In this document: one piece after another, positions 32,551 to 40,167 of the stretch
How the letters are laid out: every line of letters starts with the position of its first letter
Numbering within the stretch: position 1 is the stretch's first letter
Assembly (NCBI RefSeq): GCF_035943795.1
Contig: NZ_DASZBY010000100.1
Coordinates: forward strand, 1-64,000
DNA from: Aliidongia sp035943795
GTDB taxonomy: Bacteria; Pseudomonadota; Alphaproteobacteria; ATCC43930; CGMCC-115725
Direction: 5' to 3'
Length of the DNA stretch: 64,000 bases
The notes under the pieces: generated by a model
What the model was told of the DNA's origin: nothing
What the model saw: only the letters and a program-made list of their open reading frames with translations
The model's database searches: none
Program-made: the position numbers and the translations under genes

Positions 32551-32604
32551 ATGGCGGCGCCCGGCTGTCGGCTCGAGTATGCCGACGACGGCGCCGCCAT
32601 TTTT
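32551..32604 (+). terminator. Strong intrinsic terminator of the oxidase operon
   Basis: ATGGCGGCGCC (32551-32561) pairs perfectly with GGCGCCGCCAT (32590-32600). A second inner stem (GTCGGC 32567-32572, GCCGAC 32581-32586) closes an 8-nt loop. T residues at 32600-32604 follow. It lies 46 bp after ctaE and 39 bp before surf1, so surf1 needs readthrough or its own promoter. Confidence 0.8.
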
Positions 32605-32642
32605 CATGGCCCCGCCACCTGCCGGGCCATCCGAGTTCCAGC

Positions 32643-33422
32643 ATGTCCACCCTCCAGCTTCTGAAGAGCCGCTTCCGCTTCACCTTCTGGCCGACCGTCT
32701 TCACCATTCCGGTGATCCTGCTGACGCTCTGGCTCGGCACCTGGCAGGTCCAGCGGCTGGCCTGGAAGACGGCACTGATCGCGGGCCGCGAGGCCGCACT
32801 CTCGGCCCCGCCGGTCCCGGTGCCGGAAACGCTCGACGCCGCGCGGACGCTCGATTTCCATCGGGTAGCGGGCGATGGCGTGTTCCTCAACGACAAGGAA
32901 CTCTATATCGGCGCCTTCTCGACGCGCGACGTCGAGGGCTACCAGGTCGTGACGCCGTTCCGCCTCGATAGCGGCAAGATCCTGCTGGTCAACCGCGGCT
33001 GGGTGCCCGAGGCGCGCAAGGATCCGGCCAGCCGGGCCGACGGGCAGATCCAGGGGCCGACGACCATGGACGGCATCCTGCGCATCCCGGTCGTGCCCAA
33101 GAGCATGTTCAGCAGCCTGGTGCCGACGCCGGTGAACCGGCCGAACGAGAATTTCTGGTTCTATGTCGACGTGCCCGGCATGGTCGCCAAGGGCGGGCTG
33201 GATCCGGCCCAGGTGCTGCCGTTCTACGCCGAGGCCGGGCCGGCCAAGAATCCAGGCGGCTTTCCCGTCGGCGGCCAGACTCGCATCTCGCTGCCGAACG
33301 ACCATCTGCAATATGCCATCACCTGGTACAGTTTCGCGGTCATCCTGGCCGCGATCTATCTGATCTACCACTATCGCAAGCCCGGCACCGCGCCGGACCA
33401 GCCTCGAGGTCCTACCCGATGA
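32643..33422 (+). CDS. surf1: SURF1-family oxidase assembly protein
   Basis: A 259-residue SURF1 protein, which helps insert heme a into subunit I. Two transmembrane helices at the ends (about 14-33 and 222-242) flank a periplasmic domain. WLGTWQVQRLAWK, ILLVNRGWVP and HLQYAITWYSFA are family signatures. I start it at the ATG at 32643; the frame is open upstream only through the terminator. The usual DUF983 gene between ctaE and surf1 is missing. Its stop overlaps the next gene as ATGA. Confidence 0.94.
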   Translation: MSTLQLLKSRFRFTFWPTVFTIPVILLTLWLGTWQVQRLAWKTALIAGREAALSAPPVPVPETLDAARTLDFHRVAGDGVFLNDKELYIGAFSTRDVEGYQVVTPFRLDSGKILLVNRGWVPEARKDPASRADGQIQGPTTMDGILRIPVVPKSMFSSLVPTPVNRPNENFWFYVDVPGMVAKGGLDPAQVLPFYAEAGPAKNPGGFPVGGQTRISLPNDHLQYAITWYSFAVILAAIYLIYHYRKPGTAPDQPRGPTR

Positions 33423-34909
33423 CGCCCTATCAGCAACTCGAATCCCGTTTCGCCCGTCGCGGCACGCTTCAGGAAGCCCTCGCCGTCCTGGGCTGGGACC
33501 ATAGCGCTATGATGCCGACGGGCGGCGCCAAGGCGCGCGGCGAGCAGATCTCGACGCTGGAGGTCATGGCCCACGAGATCCTGACCGCAGCCGAGTTGCC
33601 GGACCTGTTCGACGGGGCGCAGGGCCAGAACGAGCTCGACCCGTGGCAGCGCGCCAACCTCAAGGAAATGCGGCGTGACTGGCTGCATGCGACGGCGGTG
33701 CCCGGTACCCTGGTCGAGGCGCTGTCCAAGGCCAGCCTGGAATGCGAGATGCTGTGGCGCGAGGCCCGTCCGGCCAATGATTTCGCCCGGGTCCTGCCCA
33801 AGCTCGAAACCGTGCTGAAGCTGACGCGCGAGGTCGCGGCGGCCAAGGCGGCAAAGCTTGGCAAACCGCTCTACGATTCGCTGCTCGACGCCTACGAGCC
33901 CGACGGGTCCGCCGCCGAGATCGACCGGCAGTTCGCGGCCCTGTCGGCCTTTCTGCCGGGCGCCATCGGTGCGGCGATCGACCGGCAGAAGGCCCGGCCG
34001 GCCCCCTTGCAGCCGGAGGGTCCGTTCCCGATCGAGCGGCAGAAGCAGGTCGGCCTGAAGTTCATGGCGGCGCTGGGCTTCGATTTCGACCATGGAAGGC
34101 TCGACGTCTCGGCCCATCCGTTCTGCGGTGGCACGCCGGACGACGTGCGCATCACCACACGCTACCGCGAGGATGATTTCGCCCGTGCCATGATGGGCGT
34201 GCTGCACGAGACCGGCCACGCGCTCTACGAGCGCGGCCTGCCGGCCGATTGGCGGCGCCAGCCGGTCGGGCGCGCCCGCGGCATGAGCCTGCATGAAAGC
34301 CAGTCCCTGCTGATGGAGATGCAGGCCTGCCGCTCACGCGAATTCATCGAATTCGCGGCACCGCTGTTGCGCGACACGTTCGGCGGGTCGGGGCCGGCCT
34401 GGGATGCCGACAACCTCTATCGCCTGAACACCCGCGTTTCGCGCAGCCTGATCCGGGTCGATGCCGACGAGGCGACCTATCCGGCCCATGTCATCCTGCG
34501 CTACCGGCTGGAGCGCGCGATGATCGAGGACCGGCTGCAGCTGGCCGACCTGCCCGGCGCCTGGAACGACGGTATGCGCGAGCTGGTCGGCATCGTGCCG
34601 TCGGACGATCGCGACGGCTGCCTGCAGGACATCCACTGGTATGCCGGCCTGTGGGGCTATTTCCCGACCTATACGCTGGGTGCGATGACCGCGGCCCAGC
34701 TGTTCCAGGCGGCGACGGCGCAGGACAGCTCGATCCGCGCCGGCCTGTCCAAGGGCGATTTCACTCCGCTGCTGCGCTGGTTGCGCGAGAATATCCACAC
34801 CCGCGCCTCGTCGGTCTCGGCCTCCGAACTGCTGACCGATGCGACCGGCAAGCCGCTCGACACGGACGCGTTCCAGCGGCATCTGCAGAACCGCTACCTC
34901 GCCGACTGA
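33419..34909 (+). CDS. M32 metallocarboxypeptidase (Taq carboxypeptidase family)
   Basis: A 496-residue cytoplasmic zinc carboxypeptidase. The zinc motif HETGH is at 263-267, and a third ligand Glu is expected in the HESQSLLME segment about 30 residues on. DPHPF-like SAHPFCGG and GYFPTYTLGAM are also family marks. It removes C-terminal residues from peptides. It is coupled by a 4-bp overlap to surf1, an unusual partner. Confidence 0.94.
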   Translation: MTPYQQLESRFARRGTLQEALAVLGWDHSAMMPTGGAKARGEQISTLEVMAHEILTAAELPDLFDGAQGQNELDPWQRANLKEMRRDWLHATAVPGTLVEALSKASLECEMLWREARPANDFARVLPKLETVLKLTREVAAAKAAKLGKPLYDSLLDAYEPDGSAAEIDRQFAALSAFLPGAIGAAIDRQKARPAPLQPEGPFPIERQKQVGLKFMAALGFDFDHGRLDVSAHPFCGGTPDDVRITTRYREDDFARAMMGVLHETGHALYERGLPADWRRQPVGRARGMSLHESQSLLMEMQACRSREFIEFAAPLLRDTFGGSGPAWDADNLYRLNTRVSRSLIRVDADEATYPAHVILRYRLERAMIEDRLQLADLPGAWNDGMRELVGIVPSDDRDGCLQDIHWYAGLWGYFPTYTLGAMTAAQLFQAATAQDSSIRAGLSKGDFTPLLRWLRENIHTRASSVSASELLTDATGKPLDTDAFQRHLQNRYLAD

Positions 34910-34928
34910 CGAGGACGGGCTTGAAGTT

Positions 34929-34971
34929 CTCCGCGTCAATTTTCATATTAAAAACGACAATTGACGCGGAG
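34929..34971. promoter_or_regulatory. Operator of the RES-Xre operon: 13-bp perfect inverted repeat
   Basis: CTCCGCGTCAATT (34929-34941) and AATTGACGCGGAG (34959-34971) are exact inverted copies, 17 bp apart and 30 bp centre to centre. A promoter (TTGAAG 34921-34926, 17 bp, CATATT 34944-34949) overlaps the repeat, and the second arm runs into the Shine-Dalgarno of the antitoxin. RES-Xre modules are known to repress themselves through such palindromes. Confidence 0.75.
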
Positions 34972-34977
34972 GCTGAA

Positions 34978-35463
34978 ATGGCGCTGCCGAAACTGCGCGA
35001 GATGCCCACGGCGGAAGCCCTGGAGATCCAGCAGGTCGTCGGTCTGCTCGGTGGCAGCCGCGCGCTCCGGCAGTCGCCGACCAGCACGATGGACGCCCAT
35101 CGCATGTTGCTGGGCGGCCTGCCCCAGGCTGCCTTGCGCCACCTGCTGGGCAAGCTGGTCGTACTCGCCAAGACCGAATCCATCGAAAAAGCCGTGGGCA
35201 TGAGCCTGCGCACCTTCCAGCGGCTGAAGGACTCGCCGGAAAAACATCTGAGCGTGGAGCAAAGCGGGCGGACCTGGAAGTTCGCCGGTATCCTGGCCAA
35301 GGCGACGGCAGTGTTGGGCTCGCAGCAGGAGGCTGAAATGTGGCTGGAGCAGCCCGCGGTCGGCCTCAACCAGGAGCGTCCGATCGACCTGCTGCAGACG
35401 CCGGCGGGGGCGGAACTGGTCGAGACCTTCCTGCGCCGCCTCGAGTACGGCGTCTACGCTTGA
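34978..35463 (+). CDS. Xre/MbcA/ParS-type antitoxin
   Basis: A 161-residue antitoxin. The middle part (about 60-105) is the Xre-like DNA-binding region (SIEKAVGMSLRTFQRLK), and the C-terminal part (about 110-161) is the toxin-binding MbcA/ParS/Xre domain (DUF2384 type), ending in FLRRLEYGVYA. It would neutralise the RES toxin and repress the operon. The start ATG at 34978 is preceded by GGAGG. The same 13 bases, GGAGGCTGAAATG, recur at 35328-35340 with an in-frame ATG at codon 121. Its stop overlaps the toxin start. Confidence 0.9.
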   Translation: MALPKLREMPTAEALEIQQVVGLLGGSRALRQSPTSTMDAHRMLLGGLPQAALRHLLGKLVVLAKTESIEKAVGMSLRTFQRLKDSPEKHLSVEQSGRTWKFAGILAKATAVLGSQQEAEMWLEQPAVGLNQERPIDLLQTPAGAELVETFLRRLEYGVYA

Positions 35464-35966
35464 CGCCGCTGCCGTCGCCGTTTGGCGGTACTGAAGTGGT
35501 CGCCTGGCGGCTCGACCACGCGAAATTCGCGGCCACCTGGGACAGCGGCGAAGGTGCCTACCAACTGGGCGGCCGTTGGAATAGCCGGGGGATCCGGGCG
35601 GTCTATTGCTCGATCGACCCCTCGACTGCGCTTCTGGAGGTTGCCGTACACAAGGGTTTCCGGACGCTCGACACGGTCCCGCATAGCCTGACGTCGCTGG
35701 TTGTCTCCGACCCTGCGACGGTTCACGTCGTCGATCCGGCCGACGTGCCCAACCCGAACTGGCTGCGGCCCGGCATCCCCAGCGCTGGCCAGCAGCAATT
35801 CGGCGATGCATTGCTCGCCGCCCACCGGTTCGTGGTGATCCCCAGCGCCGTCTCGACCCACAGCTGGAACCTGATCTTCGATCGTACCGTCGCGGCCGGC
35901 GCCTATGCCAGGCGCTCCCAGGAGGCGTTCGCGCTCGACACGCGGCTGCACCCGCCAGTCGGATGA
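35460..35966 (+). CDS. RES-domain toxin
   Basis: A 168-residue RES-domain protein, the toxin of a type II module. RES toxins of known function degrade NAD+ (MbcT) or ADP-ribosylate a target (ParT). The three name-giving residues are visible in order: Arg in VAWRLDH, Glu in LLEVAVH, and Ser in THSWNLIFD. GGRWNSRGIRAVYCS is also typical. The start is a TTG at 35460 overlapping the antitoxin stop as TTGA. A GTG at 35496 is the alternative, but it would remove residues before the conserved Trp-Arg. Confidence 0.9.
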   Translation: MTPLPSPFGGTEVVAWRLDHAKFAATWDSGEGAYQLGGRWNSRGIRAVYCSIDPSTALLEVAVHKGFRTLDTVPHSLTSLVVSDPATVHVVDPADVPNPNWLRPGIPSAGQQQFGDALLAAHRFVVIPSAVSTHSWNLIFDRTVAAGAYARRSQEAFALDTRLHPPVG

Positions 35967-36016
35967 GCGGCGCGCCCCTGCAGCGCAGGCGATGCTGCAA
36001 TGCACAATTATTGCTC

Positions 36017-36044
36017 GTGAAAACGATGCGCAGCCCGATATGAT
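36017..36044 (+). promoter_or_regulatory. Promoter of the metNIQ operon
   Basis: GTGAAA (36017-36022) and TATGAT (36039-36044) are 16 bp apart. The predicted start of transcription, about 36051, is right at the 5' edge of the SAM-II aptamer, which supports both calls. Confidence 0.6.
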
Positions 36045-36050
36045 CCTGTG

Positions 36051-36112
36051 CATCGGCGCCGATTTGCTCCTCAGCTTGCGGGCGCCTTACAAATACGGCT
36101 AAAGCGGGGGTG
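36051..36112 (+). ncRNA. SAM-II riboswitch upstream of metNIQ
   Basis: The layout matches the SAM-II (metA element) pseudoknot of alphaproteobacteria. Stem P1 is GGCGCC (36055-36060) with GGCGCC (36081-36086). GATTTG (36061-36066) follows the first arm as in the consensus. AGCTTGCGGGC comes next, then an A-rich strand (TTACAAATACG) and the conserved GCTAAAGC (36098-36105). G-rich sequence after it can pair with CTCC (36067-36070) to close the pseudoknot. SAM-II elements lower expression when S-adenosylmethionine is abundant, here of methionine import. Confidence 0.85.
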
Positions 36113-36126
36113 GACCTCGTAATGGG

Positions 36127-36162
36127 ACCGCCCGGCTTGTCGCCGCGGCGGTTTTGTCTTTT
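36127..36162 (+). terminator. Putative terminator between the SAM-II aptamer and metN
   Basis: ACCGCC (36127-36132) pairs with GGCGGT (36147-36152), extended by CGG/CCG past a one-base bulge. TTTT (36152-36155) and a second TTTT (36159-36162) follow. GGAGG for metN starts directly after. If real, it gives the riboswitch a transcriptional output, although most SAM-II elements are thought to act on translation. Confidence 0.5.
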
Positions 36163-36181
36163 CCGGAGGTTGCGGCATCTC

Positions 36182-37246
36182 ATGAGCAACGGCGCGATGA
36201 TCACGCTCGACGCGCTCGCCAAGCGGTTCCAGGGACCTGCAGGCCTGGTGACGGCGATCGACGACGTGTCGCTGACCATTGCCGAAGGCGAGATCTTCGG
36301 CGTGATCGGCCGCTCCGGCGCCGGCAAGTCGACCTTGCTGCGCGCGATCAACTTGCTGGAACGGCCGGACAGCGGCCGCGTGCTGGTCGGCGGCGTCGAT
36401 CTGATGGGCCTGGCGCCTGATGCGCTCAGGCTCGAGCGCCGACGCATCGGCATGATCTTCCAGCATTTCAACCTGCTGTCCCGGCGCAGCGTGTTCGACA
36501 ATGTCGCCCTGCCGCTCGAATTGGCCGGCCTGTCGAAGGGTGAGATCCGCGCGCGGGTCCTGCCGCTCCTGGAGCTGGTCGGGCTTTCCGACAAGGCGGG
36601 CCAGGTGCCGGCCAAGCTGTCGGGCGGCCAGAAGCAGCGCGTCGGCATCGCCCGCGCGCTCGCGGCCGAACCCAAGATCCTGCTGTCCGACGAGGCCACC
36701 TCCGCGCTCGACCCGCAGACCACCCGATCGATCCTCCGCCTGCTCAAGGACATCAACCAGCGGCTTGGCCTGACCATCGTGCTGATCACCCACGAGATGT
36801 CGGTGGTGCGCGAGATCTGCGACCGGGTCGCGGTCATGGAGACGGGGCGCATCGTCGAGCTGGGCTCGACCTTCGACGTGCTCACCCGGCCGACCCATCC
36901 GCTGGCCCGGGAAATCGCGCGCGGGCTGGAGCCGGAATTGAAGCTCGACCAGCTGTTCGGCGACCGGTTCTCGGCCCTGCCCGTGCCGGGCGGCAGCACG
37001 CTGCTGCGTGTCGCCTTCAGCGGGCCCCATGCCGAATCGCCTGTCATCGCCGAGTTGGTGCGACGCTTCAACGTCGACCTCAACATCCTGTCGGGCACGA
37101 TCGACCATATCCAGGGCCGGCCCTACGGCGTGATGAAGGTCGAGGTCACCGGCGCGGTCGACCCGGTCATCGGCCATCTGAAATCCCTCGAACTCGGTGT
37201 GGAGGTGCTGGGCTATGTCCGAAGCGCTCTTAGAACAGCTCTTTGA
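36182..37246 (+). CDS. metN: Methionine ABC transporter ATP-binding protein
   Basis: A 354-residue MetN. The ATPase has Walker A GRSGAGKS (43-50), signature LSGGQ (146-150) and Walker B ILLSDE (166-171). The C-terminal ACT-like NIL domain (about 270-350) binds methionine and inhibits transport when the cell is replete. Start is the ATG at 36182; a second ATG lies five codons on. It overlaps metI by 32 bp. A SAM-II riboswitch precedes it. Confidence 0.96.
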   Translation: MSNGAMITLDALAKRFQGPAGLVTAIDDVSLTIAEGEIFGVIGRSGAGKSTLLRAINLLERPDSGRVLVGGVDLMGLAPDALRLERRRIGMIFQHFNLLSRRSVFDNVALPLELAGLSKGEIRARVLPLLELVGLSDKAGQVPAKLSGGQKQRVGIARALAAEPKILLSDEATSALDPQTTRSILRLLKDINQRLGLTIVLITHEMSVVREICDRVAVMETGRIVELGSTFDVLTRPTHPLAREIARGLEPELKLDQLFGDRFSALPVPGGSTLLRVAFSGPHAESPVIAELVRRFNVDLNILSGTIDHIQGRPYGVMKVEVTGAVDPVIGHLKSLELGVEVLGYVRSALRTAL

Positions 37247-37868
37247 CAGTCTGACCGACACGCTGCTGATGGTCGGTACCGCCTCGCTGGTGGCGCTGCT
37301 GCTCGGCACCATCCTGGGGCTCGTGCTGTTCGCGACCACCGAGCGAGGGCTGTGGCGCCAACCGGCGACCAATCGCGTGCTGGGCGCCCTGGTCAATGCC
37401 ACCCGCTCGACCCCGTTCATCATCCTGATGGTCGCGATCATCCCGTTCACTCGGCTGATCGCCGGCACCTCGATCGGAACCGGGGCGGCGATCGTGCCGC
37501 TGGCGGTCGCGGCCGTGCCGTTCTTCGCCCGTCTGGTCGAGTCGGCCCTGCGCGAGGTCGATCGCGGCCTGATCGAGGCCGCCCAGGCGATGGGCGCCAC
37601 GCCCCGGCAGATCCTGGCCAAGGTGCTGCTGCCCGAAGCGCTGCCGGCACTGCTGCGCGGCCTGACGCTGACCATCATCAGCCTGATCGGCTATTCCGCC
37701 ATGGCGGGCGCGGTCGGCGGCGGCGGGCTGGGCGATCTCGGCATCCGGTACGGTTACCAGCGCTTCAACCCGACGGTCATGCTGGCCGTGGTCGCGGTGC
37801 TGATCATCCTCGTGCAGCTGGTGCAGAGCCTGGGCGATCTCGCGGCCCGGCGCCTGCAGAAAAAGTAA
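37215..37868 (+). CDS. metI: Methionine ABC transporter permease
   Basis: A 217-residue permease with five predicted transmembrane helices. The coupling motif is EAAQAMGATPRQILAKVLLPEALP, the EAA loop that contacts MetN. NATRSTPFIILMVAI is typical of MetI. It starts at the ATG at 37215 inside the end of metN, with GGAGG upstream, and ends 13 bp before metQ. Confidence 0.96.
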   Translation: MSEALLEQLFDSLTDTLLMVGTASLVALLLGTILGLVLFATTERGLWRQPATNRVLGALVNATRSTPFIILMVAIIPFTRLIAGTSIGTGAAIVPLAVAAVPFFARLVESALREVDRGLIEAAQAMGATPRQILAKVLLPEALPALLRGLTLTIISLIGYSAMAGAVGGGGLGDLGIRYGYQRFNPTVMLAVVAVLIILVQLVQSLGDLAARRLQKK

Positions 37869-37881
37869 GGAGATTTCCGCG

Positions 37882-38658
37882 ATGAAGCTCACGTTCCTGG
37901 CAGCCGCATTGGCAGCACTGCTCTCGACCGCGGCCACGGCCGAAACCATCAAGATCGGCGTGACCGGTGGACCGCATGCCGAGATCATGGAGGCCGTGAA
38001 GGCCGAGGCGGCCAAGTCGGGCCTCGACCTCAAGATCGTCGAGTTCTCCGACTATATCCAGCCGAACGCGGCTCTCGCCCAAGGCGATCTCGACGCCAAT
38101 TCGTACCAGCATCAGCCGTTCCTCGATCAGCAGATCGCCGATCGCGGCTACAAGATCGTTTCGGTCGCAAAGACCGTCGTGTTCCCGATGGGCATTTACT
38201 CCAAGAAGGTCAAGAGCCTGGCCGACCTGCCTAACGGTGCGCAGATCGGCATCCCGAACGACCCGACGAATGGCGGCCGTGCGCTGCTGCTGCTGCAGAA
38301 TGCCGGCGTGTTCAAGCTCGACCCGTCGAAGGGGCTGAAGTCGACGCCGCTCGACATCGTTGCCAATCCAAAGAAGGTGAAGATCGTCGAAATCGAGGCG
38401 CCGCAGCTGCCGCGCACGCTCGACGATCTGTCCGCATCGGCGATCAACACGAACTATGCGATCACGGCGGGCCTGACCCCGTCCAGGGATGCGATCATCC
38501 TGGACGGCGCCGATTCGGCCTACGTCAACGTGCTGGCGGTGCAGATCAAGGACAAGGACAAGCCCTGGGTGCAGAAGCTGATCGCCGCCTACCATTCCGG
38601 CGCGGTCAAGGCCTTCATCGACCAGAAGTATCAGAAGGCGGCCATTCCCGCCTGGTAA
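37882..38658 (+). CDS. metQ: Methionine-binding protein
   Basis: A 258-residue NlpA/MetQ solute-binding protein. The signal peptide ends AATAET without a lipobox Cys, so the protein is probably soluble in the periplasm rather than a lipoprotein as in E. coli. GVTGGPHAEIMEAVK and NDPTNGGRALLLLQ are the family's ligand-binding segments. AAGGAG is 9 nt upstream of the ATG. A terminator-like hairpin follows. Confidence 0.95.
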   Translation: MKLTFLAAALAALLSTAATAETIKIGVTGGPHAEIMEAVKAEAAKSGLDLKIVEFSDYIQPNAALAQGDLDANSYQHQPFLDQQIADRGYKIVSVAKTVVFPMGIYSKKVKSLADLPNGAQIGIPNDPTNGGRALLLLQNAGVFKLDPSKGLKSTPLDIVANPKKVKIVEIEAPQLPRTLDDLSASAINTNYAITAGLTPSRDAIILDGADSAYVNVLAVQIKDKDKPWVQKLIAAYHSGAVKAFIDQKYQKAAIPAW

Positions 38659-38693
38659 CGCAGGTCCGCCAACGGTCTGGTCGGTTGCGGCGA

Positions 38694-38735
38694 GGTGTGG
38701 TGAACGGTAGGATTTCATCACACCCCGTTTTCGTT
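38694..38735 (+). terminator. Terminator-like hairpin between metQ and thrC
   Basis: GGTGTGGTGA (38694-38703) pairs with TCATCACACC (38715-38724) over ten positions with one G-U, leaving an 11-nt loop. TTTTCGTTT (38728-38736) follows. It begins 36 bp after metQ and ends only about 14 bp before the thrC start codon. Confidence 0.65.
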
Positions 38736-38748
38736 TGGAACCCTGCCT

Positions 38749-40167
38749 TTGCGCTATATCAGCACTCGCCAGACCGCCGGCACGCCGACGCTCGGCTTCG
38801 AAGACGTCCTGATCGCCGGCTTGGCGCCGGATGGCGGCCTCTACGTGCCGACCGAAATCCCCGTGTTCTCGGCAGCGGAGATCCGCCGGTTCCGGTCGCT
38901 GCGTTATCCGGAACTGGCGGCCGAGATCCTGACGCCCTTCGTCGGCGACGCGTTCCATCGCGACGAGTTGCTGGGCATCCTCGAGGACGCCTATGCCGGC
39001 TTCGACCATCGGGCAGTGGCGCCCTTGAAGCAGCTGGGCCAGGCCGAGTTCCTGCTCGAGCTGTTCCACGGGCCGACGATCGCGTTCAAGGATTACGCGC
39101 TGCAGGTGCTGGGCCGCCTGTTCGATGCCGTGCTGGCGCGGCGCGGCGAGCGGGCGACCATCGTCGGCGCCACCTCGGGCGACACCGGCTCGGCCGCCAT
39201 CGAGGCCTGCCGGGATCGCGACAATCTCGACATCTTCATCCTCTATCCCCACGGCCGCACCTCCGCAGTCCAGCGGCGCCAGATGACCACGGTCCAGGCG
39301 CCGAACGTGCGGACGCTCGCGGTCGAGGGCAGCTTCGACGATTGCCAGGACCTGGTGAAGGCGATGTTCGCCGACGTGCCGTTCCGCGAGCGGCACCGGC
39401 TGTCGGCGGTAAATTCGATCAACTGGGCGCGCATCGCCGCCCAGGTCGTCTATTACTTCGCCGCCGCCGTGGCGCTGGGCGCACCCGACGTGCCGATCTC
39501 GTTCGCGGTGCCGACCGGCAATTTCGGCAACGTCTATGCCGGCCATATCGCCCGCAAGATGGGCCTGCCGATCGCGGAGCTTGTCATCGGCACGAACCGC
39601 AATGATATCCTCTATCGCTTCATCGAAACGGGCGAGATGCGCATCAGTTCGGTCGAACCGAGCCTCAGCCCCAGCATGGACATCCAGGTGTCGAGCAATT
39701 TCGAACGGCTGCTGTTCGAGGTTTCCGGCCGCGACGGCGCGGCGCTGGCCGATGCCATGGCCGCCTTCCGCAGGACCGGCAATCTGCCGGCCAGCCCCGA
39801 GACCTGGGCCGCGACCCGCGAACTCATCCGCGCCCATCGGGTCGGCGACGACGAGACGCGCGCCATGATCGCCCAGATCCATCGCGAGACCGGCGAGTTG
39901 CTCGATCCCCACAGTGCCATTGCCGTTGCCGCCTCGCGCGCCAAGGGATTGCGGGACGGCACGCCGCGCGTGGCACTTGCCTGCGCGCATCCGGCCAAGT
40001 TCCCCGACGTGGTCGATGAGGCGACCGGGCTCTATCCGGCACTGCCGGCCCATCTGGCCGACCTCATGACCCGGACGGAGCGCGAGACGCCGATCGCGAA
40101 CGATCTGGCCGCCATCGAGGCCTATGTCGCCGCCAACGTCACCGGCGCCGACGAGGCCCGGGCATGA
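38749..40167 (+). CDS. thrC: Threonine synthase
   Basis: A 472-residue threonine synthase of the long type, a PLP enzyme converting O-phosphohomoserine to threonine. The PLP Lys is Lys114 in GPTIAFKDYALQ. GATSGDTGSAAIEA and PTGNFGNVYAGH contact the cofactor phosphate. The start is a TTG at 38749, encoding MRYxSTR as in related proteins, with GGAA upstream. No separate promoter is evident. The stop overlaps the M16 peptidase start as ATGA. Confidence 0.96.
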   Translation: MRYISTRQTAGTPTLGFEDVLIAGLAPDGGLYVPTEIPVFSAAEIRRFRSLRYPELAAEILTPFVGDAFHRDELLGILEDAYAGFDHRAVAPLKQLGQAEFLLELFHGPTIAFKDYALQVLGRLFDAVLARRGERATIVGATSGDTGSAAIEACRDRDNLDIFILYPHGRTSAVQRRQMTTVQAPNVRTLAVEGSFDDCQDLVKAMFADVPFRERHRLSAVNSINWARIAAQVVYYFAAAVALGAPDVPISFAVPTGNFGNVYAGHIARKMGLPIAELVIGTNRNDILYRFIETGEMRISSVEPSLSPSMDIQVSSNFERLLFEVSGRDGAALADAMAAFRRTGNLPASPETWAATRELIRAHRVGDDETRAMIAQIHRETGELLDPHSAIAVAASRAKGLRDGTPRVALACAHPAKFPDVVDEATGLYPALPAHLADLMTRTERETPIANDLAAIEAYVAANVTGADEARA

